Shown here: positions 15,031-23,323 of the stretch, piece by piece
Position numbering within the stretch: the first letter of the stretch is position 1
Layout: each line of letters starts with the position of its first letter
DNA from: Bradyrhizobium manausense
GTDB lineage: Bacteria > Pseudomonadota > Alphaproteobacteria > Rhizobiales > Xanthobacteraceae
DNA: 64,000 bases
NCBI RefSeq assembly: GCF_018129685.1
Contig: NZ_JAFCLG010000012.1
Span: 62,001 to 126,000 of the forward strand
Direction: 5' to 3'
The notes under the pieces: model-generated
The model's database searches: none
What the model was told of the DNA's origin: nothing
Seen by the model: only the letters and a program-made list of their open reading frames with translations
Translations under genes and position numbers: made by a program

Positions 15031-15546
15031 ATGACGGGCCATGACCACAGCCATTCCCACCATGACCACGATCATCATGACGATCGCTGGAAACATGACG
15101 GCGTGCGCGTCATTCCCGGCAATCAGCTCGATACCAACGTGCCGTCGACGGCAGGCATGGATCGTGCGGCCGCCATCAATTTCGCTCGCGTCGGCGCGCA
15201 GAAATTGTGGGCGGGCACGGTCAGCATCAAGCCGGATGCCAAGACCGGCGCACATCACCATGGCCATCTCGAGAGCGTCATCTATGTCGTGAAGGGCAAG
15301 GCGCGGATGCGCTGGGGTGAGAGCCTGCAATTCACCGCCGAGGCCGGCCCTGGCGATTTCATCTTCGTGCCGCCCTATGTGCCGCACCAGGAGATCAACG
15401 CCAGCCCTGATCAAGTGCTGGAATGCGTGCTGGTGCGCAGCGATGGCGAAGCGGTTGCGATCAATCTCGACATCGAACCGGTCGAGAAGCCCGAGACCGT
15501 GCTGTGGATCGATCCGGTCCACCGGGATCCCAACGAGAAGAAGTAG
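15031..15546 (+). CDS. Cupin-domain protein with His-rich N-terminus
   Basis: A 171-residue protein. The first 22 residues contain ten His in HDHSHSHHDHDHHDD, a likely metal-binding tail. A single cupin barrel follows, with metal ligands in GAHHHGHLESVIYVVKGKAR (motif 1) and PGDFIFVPPYVPHQEIN (motif 2). ATG 15031 begins directly at the His-rich segment; frames further upstream lack conservation. Cupins of this type may be dioxygenases, isomerases or simple metal binders, and the substrate cannot be told. It is divergent from csbD. Confidence 0.85.
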   Translation: MTGHDHSHSHHDHDHHDDRWKHDGVRVIPGNQLDTNVPSTAGMDRAAAINFARVGAQKLWAGTVSIKPDAKTGAHHHGHLESVIYVVKGKARMRWGESLQFTAEAGPGDFIFVPPYVPHQEINASPDQVLECVLVRSDGEAVAINLDIEPVEKPETVLWIDPVHRDPNEKK

Positions 15547-15609
15547 TCCGAGAACGGCGCGGCGGCGCTGGTCTGCCTGTTCGGGGGTGAACCACCCGAA
15601 GCGCGCCTT

Positions 15610-16707
15610 CTAGTAATTGATCCTCAGCCCCACGCCGCCGTGGATGGTATTCCCCACCGGCTGCGGACCCAGCGTGCCATTGGCGAAGAGATCCACGACC
15701 CAACCTTTCTGTACGCGGAAGCCGACGCGGCCGCCATATTCGAACCAGCCCTGGTTGCCCATCGTCGGCACCACCGTGCCGTTGCCGGTCACGGTGGCGA
15801 CGATGCCGGTGTGGCTGGCAAACGATTGTACCCAGCCGCCATTGATGTTGGTCTCGATATTGCCGGCGAAGAGGTGGGTCCACTGGCCGCCGATCTTGAC
15901 CAGGCTGGTGCGGTCGGTGCCATCAGCAATGCTGGCGTCGAATGGATTGAACGCGACCGCATTGTCCGCATAGCCAGACACGCGCTGCCACAGTTGCCAG
16001 ACCTCGATGGAGGCCGCGACCTCGTCGCGCGGTGACACGCGACTCATCCAGCCGGCCCGACCATAGACCGCATAATTGGAAGCGTCGGTCGAGCTCGTCA
16101 CACTCACCGGACCCAGGCTGGTCGTGTAGCTGCGGGTGTAGCGCGCCTTCTCCCATGGTGTCAGGATCGTGCCGACGTCGAAGAACGGGCGCGACGAGCC
16201 CCAATCGGTGAAGTCGTAGCGCAGCGCGAAGGCGCCGATCGGCGCGCTGGTGATGTGGTAGCCGCCCTCGCTATATTGCGTGTAGGCGAGGCCGGCGAGC
16301 AGCGACAGGTTGTTGGTGAGTTCCTTGCGGCCGTGGATGCCGGCCGAGAACGAGCCGGCCGAGCCGAACGCGCTGACGCAGTCGCTGCAATTGACCTGCT
16401 CGTTGACCCCGAGCAGCACCGTGCCGAGCACCCGGTTGGTGATCATCTGGTTGAAGCGCTGGTTGGCGAGACCGCCGACCGAGCTGCCGCTGGAATCCGA
16501 GCCTGTCGGCGTGGGGCTTGGCAACGGGTTCGGGTTCGGTGACGGGCTCGGCGACGGATAGGGGCTTGGTGACGGACTGGGGGGCGGGTTGCCGCAGTCG
16601 ATCTCGCACGCTGCGGCCGCAGGGCCGCTGAACGCCAGCAGCCCAAGGGCAGCGACAGCAGCCAATGTGCAGCCCAGGACAAGTCTCTTCAAACCAAGCT
16701 TTGCCAT
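15610..16707 (-). CDS. Outer-membrane beta-barrel protein with Pro/Ser linker (autotransporter-like)
   Basis: About 365 residues. A signal peptide (1-33) is followed by CEIDCG, then a low-complexity linker of PSP and PNP units (about 40-66), then a barrel-like domain (about 95-365) of alternating strands (GLAYTQYSEGGYHITSAP, AFALRYDF, ASIEVWQLWQRVSGYA). It ends GGVGLRINY; a terminal aromatic is typical of outer-membrane barrels. A second cysteine pair is in NCSDCVSAFG. ATG 16707 starts two bases after the FecR gene stop, so the two are co-transcribed; a GTG at 16722 is less likely. The function of the pair is unknown. Confidence 0.75.
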   Translation of the reverse strand: MAKLGLKRLVLGCTLAAVAALGLLAFSGPAAAACEIDCGNPPPSPSPSPYPSPSPSPNPNPLPSPTPTGSDSSGSSVGGLANQRFNQMITNRVLGTVLLGVNEQVNCSDCVSAFGSAGSFSAGIHGRKELTNNLSLLAGLAYTQYSEGGYHITSAPIGAFALRYDFTDWGSSRPFFDVGTILTPWEKARYTRSYTTSLGPVSVTSSTDASNYAVYGRAGWMSRVSPRDEVAASIEVWQLWQRVSGYADNAVAFNPFDASIADGTDRTSLVKIGGQWTHLFAGNIETNINGGWVQSFASHTGIVATVTGNGTVVPTMGNQGWFEYGGRVGFRVQKGWVVDLFANGTLGPQPVGNTIHGGVGLRINY

Positions 16708-16709
16708 CG

Positions 16710-17411
16710 TCAGCGCCCGCACAGCATGCCGTCGTCATGGACGGCGGGCGCAATGGTCGGCGAGGCGTCGGCATATTGGTTGACCGCGCACAGCCCGGCG
16801 TTCGCGGCGCAATTCGCCGCGAACGTCCAGGGTGGCGTGTTGGTCTTGGTGATGCTGACCTTGCCGCCGGTCGAGGTGATGATCGCGGTGTCACCCGGCA
16901 GGGTCAGCTGAAGGCACTGCAAGTTCAGCGTGCAGACGCTGGCGGCGCCTTCCTGCAGCACGACGACCGAGCGGCCGCGCTGCGACAGGATATCGAGGAT
17001 CGTACCGCGAACGCCGATGGTCGCGAGTGGCGTCGTGATCTTGTAGGCGGTCTTCTCCGAATGTCCGGTGACAAAGCGGAACGCGCCGGTGGCCATACGA
17101 ATCGCGACATCGCGATAGCTATGCTCGTCATTGAAGACGGTGCGGTCCAGCTTCAGCGTCGCGCTCGGCCCGAGCGACAGATTGGTGCTGTCGGCCATGA
17201 CAAAGCGCGCCGCGCTGTCGGCACCGGTGCGTACCGTCTCGTCGCGCAGCATGCTGTCGCCGACGTTGATCGGCGTCGTGCTCGCGGCAACTCGCACCAC
17301 CTCGTTCTGGACGAGGACGGCTTCGCCGACGCGCGTCTGGGCCTGCGCGCAAGGCGCTGCGCAGATTGCGAACGACAGCAGTGTGGGGAAAAGCAGAAAA
17401 CGCAAATTCAT
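16710..17411 (-). CDS. Exported FecR-domain protein
   Basis: A 233-residue protein with a signal peptide (residues 1-25, cleavage near CAQAQ). A FecR/periplasmic ligand-sensor-type domain follows: VNVGDSMLRDETVRTGADS-like NVGDSMLRDETVRTGADSAA, FVMADSTNLSLGPSATLKLD, RMATGAFRFVTGHSEKTAYK and TPLATIGVRGTILDI. The C-terminus has three cysteines. There is no transmembrane anchor and no sigma factor next to it, unlike classical FecR/FecI pairs. It is followed after two bases by a beta-barrel gene. Confidence 0.8.
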   Translation of the reverse strand: MNLRFLLFPTLLSFAICAAPCAQAQTRVGEAVLVQNEVVRVAASTTPINVGDSMLRDETVRTGADSAARFVMADSTNLSLGPSATLKLDRTVFNDEHSYRDVAIRMATGAFRFVTGHSEKTAYKITTPLATIGVRGTILDILSQRGRSVVVLQEGAASVCTLNLQCLQLTLPGDTAIITSTGGKVSITKTNTPPWTFAANCAANAGLCAVNQYADASPTIAPAVHDDGMLCGR

Positions 17412-17621
17412 TTCGTAACCGATCGAGGTCCCTGATCGTACTGGATCGCACACGTTTGTGGTGGCAGAATTGTCACAAGCGGCGCGAGACGAGCGATAGC
17501 TTAGTGACAGTTGCGGCAGAATACGTTCAATGGATCGGCTGAGTTATTATTTATTCGCGGTGACGCAGATTTGCCACGCAAAATAGCCCCACGACAGTCG
17601 CTCCAGGCACATACGGTTCCG

Positions 17622-18887
17622 ATGGTGTCGCGAAGCGCAGTGATCGCTGTCGCAATCTTCCTAGTCACCCATTTGGCACTCCTGATAGGGCTGGTGACGC
17701 CGGAAAAATTCGTCTTCGACGAGGTGCACTACGTGCCGGCGGCGCGACAGATGCTGGGCGCTACACCCTCGGAGCCGATGCTCAATCCGATGCATCCGCC
17801 GCTGGCGAAGGAGCTGATCGCAGCATCGATCGCGGCCTTCGGCGACAATGCGCTCGGCTGGCGCTATCCGGCATCGTTGTTCGGTGCGCTTGCGATCGTC
17901 GCGATCTATCTCTGTGGACTCGCGCTGTTCGCATCGCAGGGGCCGGCGATCGCGGCGGCGCTGATCGCGGCATTCAACCAGATGCTCTATGTGCAGTCGC
18001 GCATCGCGATGCTCGACATCTTTGCGCTCGGCCTTGGCCTGCTGGCCATCGCTGCCTTCATGCACGGCTTTCGAAGAGAGCGGCCGCACGCACTGTTTGC
18101 GATCGCGGGTGCGTTGTTCGGTCTTGCGGCCGCGTGCAAATGGAGCGGCCTGTTTCCACTCGGCGTCTGCATCGTCATCTTTGCGGCGATCCGCCTGATG
18201 CAGGGTTGGCGCACGCTGTTTGCCGATGCAAAGCCATCCGACTGGTATCGGCCCGATCTCTGGCCCACCTTCAGGGCGCATCATGCCGCGCTCTGCCTTG
18301 CGCTGTTGCCGGCCGTGACGTATCTCGCTGCCTTCGTTCCACTGTACGGCCTGTCGCTGCCGGATCTGATCGAGGCGCAGCGCCGGATTTTTGCCGACAA
18401 CACCACCACCGCGATCGCCGGCCATACCTATATGAGCTCCTGGCCGTCCTGGCCGTTGCTGGCGCGACCAGTTTGGTTCCTGTTCGACAAGACAGCGGAC
18501 GACAACGTTGCAGCAATCGTCTTCCTCGGCAATCCGCTGGTGCTGTGGCCCGCTCTGCCCGCGCTTGGCGTTGTGGTGCGCGACTTCATCGTCGCGCGCC
18601 GCTGGGATGCGTTCTTGATCGCAGCGTTCTATTTCGGCCCCTGGCTCGCCTGGGCGCTGCTGCCACGCACGCTGGGCTTCATCTACTATTATCTGCCGGC
18701 CGCGACCGCGGCCTCGCTCGCGCTGGTCTACGTGCTGCGCGCAGAGGGCCTGCCGCGCTGGGCGTTGTGGGCCTATGTCGGCGTCGCGGCGATCGGTTTT
18801 GCGGTGATGCTGCCGATCTCAGCCGCCTTCATCGGTACGTCGATGCAGACGTTCAACCGGCTGATGCTGTTCCAGAGCTGGATCTGA
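17622..18887 (+). CDS. Polytopic GT39-type protein mannosyltransferase-like enzyme
   Basis: About 421 residues with ten or more hydrophobic segments. The first periplasmic loop carries the catalytic-type motif FDEVHYVPAARQM followed by MHPPLAKELI, as in dolichyl-phosphate-mannose:protein mannosyltransferases (GT-C fold). Further blocks are QSRIAMLDIFALGLG and AACKWSGLFPLG. It would transfer a sugar from a lipid carrier to exported proteins or lipids. ATG 17622 starts just before the first helix; a TTG at 17511 would add a non-conserved 37-residue leader. The neighbouring exported FecR, barrel and OmpA proteins are possible acceptors (inference). Confidence 0.8.
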   Translation: MVSRSAVIAVAIFLVTHLALLIGLVTPEKFVFDEVHYVPAARQMLGATPSEPMLNPMHPPLAKELIAASIAAFGDNALGWRYPASLFGALAIVAIYLCGLALFASQGPAIAAALIAAFNQMLYVQSRIAMLDIFALGLGLLAIAAFMHGFRRERPHALFAIAGALFGLAAACKWSGLFPLGVCIVIFAAIRLMQGWRTLFADAKPSDWYRPDLWPTFRAHHAALCLALLPAVTYLAAFVPLYGLSLPDLIEAQRRIFADNTTTAIAGHTYMSSWPSWPLLARPVWFLFDKTADDNVAAIVFLGNPLVLWPALPALGVVVRDFIVARRWDAFLIAAFYFGPWLAWALLPRTLGFIYYYLPAATAASLALVYVLRAEGLPRWALWAYVGVAAIGFAVMLPISAAFIGTSMQTFNRLMLFQSWI

Positions 18888-18894
18888 CAACAAA

Positions 18895-18926
18895 AAGCCG
18901 CCCGCCACTTTCGCGGCAGGCGGTTT
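18895..18926. terminator. Bidirectional terminator hairpin
   Basis: CCGCCcGCC pairs with GGCaGGCGG (one mismatch) around a loop, flanked by AAAAA on the left and TTTG/ATTTTT on the right. It lies between the converging mannosyltransferase and OmpA-like genes. Confidence 0.7.
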
Positions 18927-18953
18927 GTCGATTTTTCGCGATACGTTTTCAGA

Positions 18954-19595
18954 TCACTTGGACGCGGTCTTGGTGTCCATGTTCACGACCTGAACGCGGC
19001 GGTTGATCGGGTCGGCGCCGTTGGCGGCGTCCTTCAGCTTGGTCTTGCCATATCCGACGGTGACCAGATCGCTGCCGTTGAGGCCATAGTTCTGCACCAG
19101 GTACTTCTTGATGGTGTCAGCGCGACGCTCCGAGAGGCCCTGATTGTATTCTTCGGTGCCGATCGCATCGGTGTGGCCGGCGACCACGAAGGTCGAGCCC
19201 TTCAGCGACGGATCGGTCAGCGCCTTGCCGAGCGCCTGCACCGCAGGCACCGAGGTCTTGGCGATGTCGGCCGAGTTGTAGTCGAACTGGATCTCCAGGT
19301 CGATATTCGGCTTGGTCGATGCGAGCTCCGCGATCTGATCACGTTCGCCCGTCGAGAGCGAACGGGTCTGCCGGTTGCGCACCGTGTTCAGGAAGCTCGC
19401 TTCCTTGGCCTGCGCGGTCGGATCGGCCTGCGGGCCGACGGAGAGGCCGCGGGTGATCGGCTTCGGTTTCAACGCATCCAGGATCTGGCTGGACGAGACG
19501 TTGCTGTCGCCGGCGAAAGCCAGGCCCGCCGTCATCGACAGCGCGGCCGCGAGCGTGATTGCCTTCAATCCAAAAGACTTACTGAAATGGGTCAT
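18954..19595 (-). CDS. OmpA-family peptidoglycan-binding envelope protein
   Basis: A 213-residue protein with a signal peptide (cleavage after LAFAG at about 28). A short linker (30-90) is followed by a C-terminal OmpA domain (about 95-210): IDLEIQFDYNSADI, VVAGHTDAIGTEEYNQGLSE, RRADTIKKYLVQNYG and DPINRRVQVV. The Asp and Arg ligands for diaminopimelate are kept. No barrel or lipobox is present, so it is probably a soluble periplasmic protein that binds the cell wall. ATG 19595 has GAGGATACGA upstream. Confidence 0.9.
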   Translation of the reverse strand: MTHFSKSFGLKAITLAAALSMTAGLAFAGDSNVSSSQILDALKPKPITRGLSVGPQADPTAQAKEASFLNTVRNRQTRSLSTGERDQIAELASTKPNIDLEIQFDYNSADIAKTSVPAVQALGKALTDPSLKGSTFVVAGHTDAIGTEEYNQGLSERRADTIKKYLVQNYGLNGSDLVTVGYGKTKLKDAANGADPINRRVQVVNMDTKTASK

Positions 19596-19886
19596 TGTCG
19601 TATCCTCGCTGTGACGCCTGATGGCGATTTGATGCTGCGAGCATAGGGAAGGTTCAAAGGCTCCGATGTGATCTTCGTCACGTTGGCGGCCGGAGACTTC
19701 AGGATTATCCTGCCTGCCTGGAGGAACTGGGGCTGCTGCGCTTTCACCCCGACGCCGGCGGACCGCGGGGCGTCGCTGAAAGCCGTGTACACCATTCGTC
19801 GCAAAGCGGTCGCGGCATGGTCCGCCGGCGGACAAGTTTTCGGCCAGATGCACGCCTAGCAAAACCTCTCATCCGGCAAATTGCAG

Positions 19887-20222
19887 ATGCGGGGAGCCGA
19901 GTTTCGTCCAGTGCCGAGGCCGAGTGATTATCAGTTCTATCGTAATGGCCCGCCGGACCGGACCGTGTCTCTCAACGCCATGCCCATCTATGTCGGTGCG
20001 GCGATGATCGCGGTGGCGATCCTGCTCTCGACGCTGATCACGGGGTTAACCTCCCGCTATACCGGCCTCGAGGCTCCGACCGACGAAAATATGTGGCTGG
20101 TCGACCGTCTTACCGGCAATGTCTATCGCTGCCAGGCGGAGGGGCGGGGCAGGGCCTCGTGCGAGCCCGATATCGCCACTGGCAGCGTCGGCGATCGGTC
20201 CAAGGTCCCGAAGGGCCGCTGA
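19887..20222 (+). CDS. Small single-pass membrane protein, hypothetical
   Basis: A 111-residue protein: a soluble N-terminus with VPRPSDYQFYRNGPPD, one transmembrane helix (about 32-54) and an outer C-terminal part with NMWLVDRLTGNVYRC and a second Cys in ASCEPD, which could form a disulphide. ATG 19887 is preferred over the TTG six bases earlier. The 19596-19886 region upstream holds no gene I can support. Function unknown. Confidence 0.65.
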   Translation: MRGAEFRPVPRPSDYQFYRNGPPDRTVSLNAMPIYVGAAMIAVAILLSTLITGLTSRYTGLEAPTDENMWLVDRLTGNVYRCQAEGRGRASCEPDIATGSVGDRSKVPKGR

Positions 20223-20344
20223 AGCCGTTTCGCTTCGCGCTGCAGCAAGAAAATTGTCTTCTCCACGAAACGTTCTCGATAGAGAATACGTACCTGCGTA
20301 TGCCGGCATGGCGCCGGTTTCGTTTTCCTTCAGGAGACTTTTCG

Positions 20345-20599
20345 ATGAAGACCTTGCTCACCGCCGCAGCCTTTGTCGCGTTCGCCCTTTCGGTTTCGCC
20401 CGCCTCCGCCGCGATGATGGCGTGCACCAGCGAGAACATGATGAAATCGACGGCCATGATGACCGGCACCGCCGACACCCCGGCCAAGGTGGCCATGAAC
20501 AAGGAAATGGCCATGGCCAACACCGACATGAGCATGGGCAAGATGAAGGGTGCCTGCATGCATTACATGAAGGCGCAAAAGGCCATGATGATGAAGTAG
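20345..20599 (+). CDS. Methionine-rich exported small protein
   Basis: An 84-residue protein with a signal peptide (cleavage after SASA, residue 22). The mature part of about 62 residues contains 17 methionines, often in pairs or triplets (AMMA, NMMK, AMMT, AMANTDMSMGKMK, AMMMK), plus two Cys and one His. Met-rich periplasmic peptides often bind Cu(I) or Ag(I), but no copper gene is adjacent, so that is inference. A CAGGAGACT ribosome-binding site precedes the ATG. Confidence 0.8.
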   Translation: MKTLLTAAAFVAFALSVSPASAAMMACTSENMMKSTAMMTGTADTPAKVAMNKEMAMANTDMSMGKMKGACMHYMKAQKAMMMK

Positions 20600-20716
20600 G
20601 CCTCGGCCGCACCATCCCGCCGCGCTGTCAGCAGATGGCAGCGCGGCTTTTCGTTGCCCGTTCTTTCGCCCGTCCTGCTTCTGCCTGGCGCGAATCCCGC
20701 TACATTGCCCCTTGCA

Positions 20717-21877
20717 ATGTCCCGCGCACCAAAACCCCTTCCGCTTCCTACGACAGAGGGCCGGCAGATCTGGCTACGCGCCCAGCGGCTCGACACGCGC
20801 GAACCTTTCGGGGAGGGCGCGCAGGCGGTCGCCGAGGCGGTCGCCCATCTCGGCTATGTGCAGATCGACACGATCAACGTGATCGAGCGTTGCCATCACC
20901 ACATCCTGTTCAGCCGCATCCCGTCCTACCGGCGCGCCGACCTGCGTCATGCCCAGAGCGTCGACAAGAGCGTGTTCGAATACTGGACCCACGCGCTGTC
21001 CTACGTGTCGTCGGATGATTTTCGCTTCTTCCTGCCGGCGATGCGCGCGCACAAGCGCGAGGGGCACAAATGGTATGCCTCGGTGACGCCGGCCGACACG
21101 CGCAAGGTGATGCGGCTGCTCCGCACCGGGCCGCTGACGATCCGCGACATCGAGGACGACGTGCTCACCGAAAAGGAACATCTCTGGCAGAGTCGAAAGC
21201 CGTCGAAGCGGGCGCTGCAGCTGGCCTTCTATACCGGCGTCGCGACCGTCAGCGCGCGCCAGGGCATGCTCAAGACCTATGATCTGATGACGCGGCATTT
21301 CGGCTGGGACAAATTGCCCAAGCCGGCGGCTCCCAAGGAGATCACGGCCTATCTGCTCGACCGCGCGTTGCGGTCGCAGGGCGTCGTCAGCCTCGATTCG
21401 GTCTGCCATCTCGATGCGCCGAGCAAGAAGGCAGTCGCCGCCCTGATTGCCTCGCGCGTCCGCCGCGGCGAGCTCATGCCCGTGGCGGTCGAGGGCGCCG
21501 GCAAGCAGGAGCATTGGGCCATGCCCGCGGTGCTGGAGCCTGCCCAGGTGCCGACTGACCTCGTTCACATCCTCTCGCCGTTCGATCCGCTAATCATCCA
21601 GCGCAAGCGCACCAATCTTTTCTTTGGCTATAACCATCTGTTCGAGGCCTATGTGCCGAAGGCCAAGCGCAAGCTCGGCTATTTCGCGCTGCCCGTGCTG
21701 GTCGGCGACGAGATCGTCGCGGCGCTCGACCTCAAGGCCGACCGTCAAGCCAAAAAGCTCTTGATGCAGAAATGGACCTGGCTCGGGCAGGGCAGGAAGA
21801 CGGCAGGGCGCAAGGAGCTCAAGCAGAAGATCGAGGAAGAGCTCGATCGCTTCGAGCGGTTTCAGCTGGCGGAGTGA
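20717..21877 (+). CDS. YcaQ-like winged-helix DNA repair protein (HTH_42)
   Basis: About 386 residues. YcaQ-family proteins are DNA glycosylases that unhook interstrand crosslinks. The catalytic-type QxD is present in HLGYVQIDTINVIERCHHHI. Other blocks are YRRADLRHAQSVDKSVFEYW, EYWTHALSYV and, towards the end, ILSPFDPLIIQRKRTNLFFG and KLGYFALPVLVGDEIVA. ATG 20717 is chosen; a TTG at 20654 would add residues without conservation. It stands alone. Confidence 0.85.
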   Translation: MSRAPKPLPLPTTEGRQIWLRAQRLDTREPFGEGAQAVAEAVAHLGYVQIDTINVIERCHHHILFSRIPSYRRADLRHAQSVDKSVFEYWTHALSYVSSDDFRFFLPAMRAHKREGHKWYASVTPADTRKVMRLLRTGPLTIRDIEDDVLTEKEHLWQSRKPSKRALQLAFYTGVATVSARQGMLKTYDLMTRHFGWDKLPKPAAPKEITAYLLDRALRSQGVVSLDSVCHLDAPSKKAVAALIASRVRRGELMPVAVEGAGKQEHWAMPAVLEPAQVPTDLVHILSPFDPLIIQRKRTNLFFGYNHLFEAYVPKAKRKLGYFALPVLVGDEIVAALDLKADRQAKKLLMQKWTWLGQGRKTAGRKELKQKIEEELDRFERFQLAE

Positions 21878-22053
21878 GCGGAGACCGGACAAATCGCGGC
21901 GAGTCGATCGATCCAAACGCGGAGGGCGATCCCCACCGCATACGCCACCAAATTCCACGGGAGTTTGAGCGCTTGCCGAGGCATCGCTTGACGAACACCG
22001 GCATTCAATACGACGAATCGCGATAAGGTAAGTTCGAGACCGGAGTGCGCTGG

Positions 22054-22950
22054 ATGGCCGACACTGATCTGCCAAAGAATTGGGAGGGCGCTGCTCGCTG
22101 GTTTCTGGGTGGCACTATTGTCTTTGCCTCAGGATTTGAGGCTGTCGTGCTCTTCTGGGAAGGCAAGATGGCAGCTGCTGCCGGTAGTCTGGCGTTCGCA
22201 ATCGTACTGATGGCGATTCTCATCTATTGGGATCACCTCAAAGCGAAGATGCCAGCGGTAGCAAGTGCGGTCACCTCGGCAGCGAGCGATGCTAGGCTTT
22301 GGGCGATAGTGCTGTTGGCTTTGGCTGCGTTTGGCGGATTCGCAACATCGGGTGCTCAACTCGTCGTGGGCGGCGGCTGGATTTACGCGCTCCCACTGTT
22401 CATCGGGCTGGTCCTTTTCTTTGCTGCGTGGCGCTTTCTCGGACCCAAGGAGCAAACACCGGCACAGGTTGTGCCGGCAGCCGGCCAGCCAGTGGAGCTT
22501 CCGCAAACGAGCCTAGACATTTCCCTCTTGCTTCACTTCGCCGTTGACATAGCCACGCTTGCTATGTTGCGGGATCTGGTAGCTAAAGCTCCAGCTGGTT
22601 TGTCGCGTGAGATTATTGAAGCGGAGAGCTATCCTGAGGCTCGAACCTTGCCGTTGCGGGACTATGTGCAAGAAGCTGAGACACGCCTTGGTCGCGGTAC
22701 CTTGCGTCATAGTTCGTTCGTCAACTTGATGTCGACAGCCGAGTTTGAGGCCGAGCGCGAAGTTGAACAAATGCCACCTGAGAAGATGCGCACAGTAGAT
22801 CCCTTCGCGCTTCGAAGATTTGCAATAGCCAATCTCCAATGCTTCAGAGCTTTGGGCTTTCTGAGAGCCCAAATGCAAGAAAAAGAAGAGGAGATTCGTA
22901 ACCAGCGAGACCAATTGATTCAGCGACTTTCGGCCCGCGAGAATCGCTAG
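22054..22950 (+). CDS. Four-helix membrane protein with C-terminal coiled coil, atypical composition
   Basis: A 298-residue protein with four predicted transmembrane helices (about 15-35, 40-60, 82-100, 107-127). A cytoplasmic C-terminal part (140-298) ends in a charged coiled coil (RAQMQEKEEEIRNQRDQLIQ). I do not recognise a family. Codon use and base composition are visibly less GC-rich than the neighbours (many TTG, CTT, GCT and GTA codons), suggesting recent acquisition. GGAG sits 9 bases before ATG 22054. Just downstream lies what looks like the cut-off end of a transporter gene. Confidence 0.7.
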   Translation: MADTDLPKNWEGAARWFLGGTIVFASGFEAVVLFWEGKMAAAAGSLAFAIVLMAILIYWDHLKAKMPAVASAVTSAASDARLWAIVLLALAAFGGFATSGAQLVVGGGWIYALPLFIGLVLFFAAWRFLGPKEQTPAQVVPAAGQPVELPQTSLDISLLLHFAVDIATLAMLRDLVAKAPAGLSREIIEAESYPEARTLPLRDYVQEAETRLGRGTLRHSSFVNLMSTAEFEAEREVEQMPPEKMRTVDPFALRRFAIANLQCFRALGFLRAQMQEKEEEIRNQRDQLIQRLSARENR

Positions 22951-22975
22951 GCTTTGGGGTCAAGGAAGCCACCGG

Positions 22976-23088
22976 CCCAGACCTCGACCGGCTTGCTCGT
23001 GCTCGCCGTCCTGCCTATGCTTGCTGGCATCCTGGTCTTCATCGGTGGTCACGAGACCAGGCACGAGTTCGCCGAACAGGGGCGGTAG
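22976..23088 (+). pseudogene. C-terminal transmembrane-helix remnant, transporter-like
   Basis: The plus strand reads TSTGLLVLAVLPMLAGILVF, then IGGHETRHEFAEQGR and a stop at 23086-23088. One hydrophobic helix followed by a charged tail resembles the last helix of a major-facilitator-type permease. There is no start codon or upstream part, because it abuts the end of the atypical membrane gene. The rest of 22951-23323 is the palindromic repeat described next and a short promoter region. Confidence 0.35.
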
Positions 23089-23092
23089 TCGA

Positions 23093-23212
23093 CGTCGCCC
23101 TGGCGAAAGCCAGGGCCCATACCCCGCGGCCTCACTTGGGGCACGCTGGGCGAATTTGTCTTCCATCAACCAGCCTCAGAGGTAATGGGCCCTGGCTTTC
23201 GCCAGGGCGACG
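23093..23212. repeat. Inverted pair of CCCTGGCGAAAGCCAGGG palindromes
   Basis: gtcgccctggcgaaagccag (23093 onward, then ggcccatacc) is repeated in inverted orientation at 23181-23212 (ggtaatgggccctggctttc, gccagggcgacg). Each unit is itself a hairpin, so the pair can form a long cruciform. A single related unit occurs at 54350. Confidence 0.85.
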
Positions 23213-23323
23213 TGCGGGGTTACCATCCCTTAACGATCACGCTTTCCTGATGACTGACGATTATTGACTTTTATCAGTGATTAGTCGACATTCCTCTCAT
23301 TGCAGACGCAGGAGTGTCCTCCG

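Noticed and set aside
19668..19859. 63-codon plus-strand frame between the OmpA-like and small membrane genes
   Set aside because: No ribosome-binding site and no protein-like pattern; probably chance.
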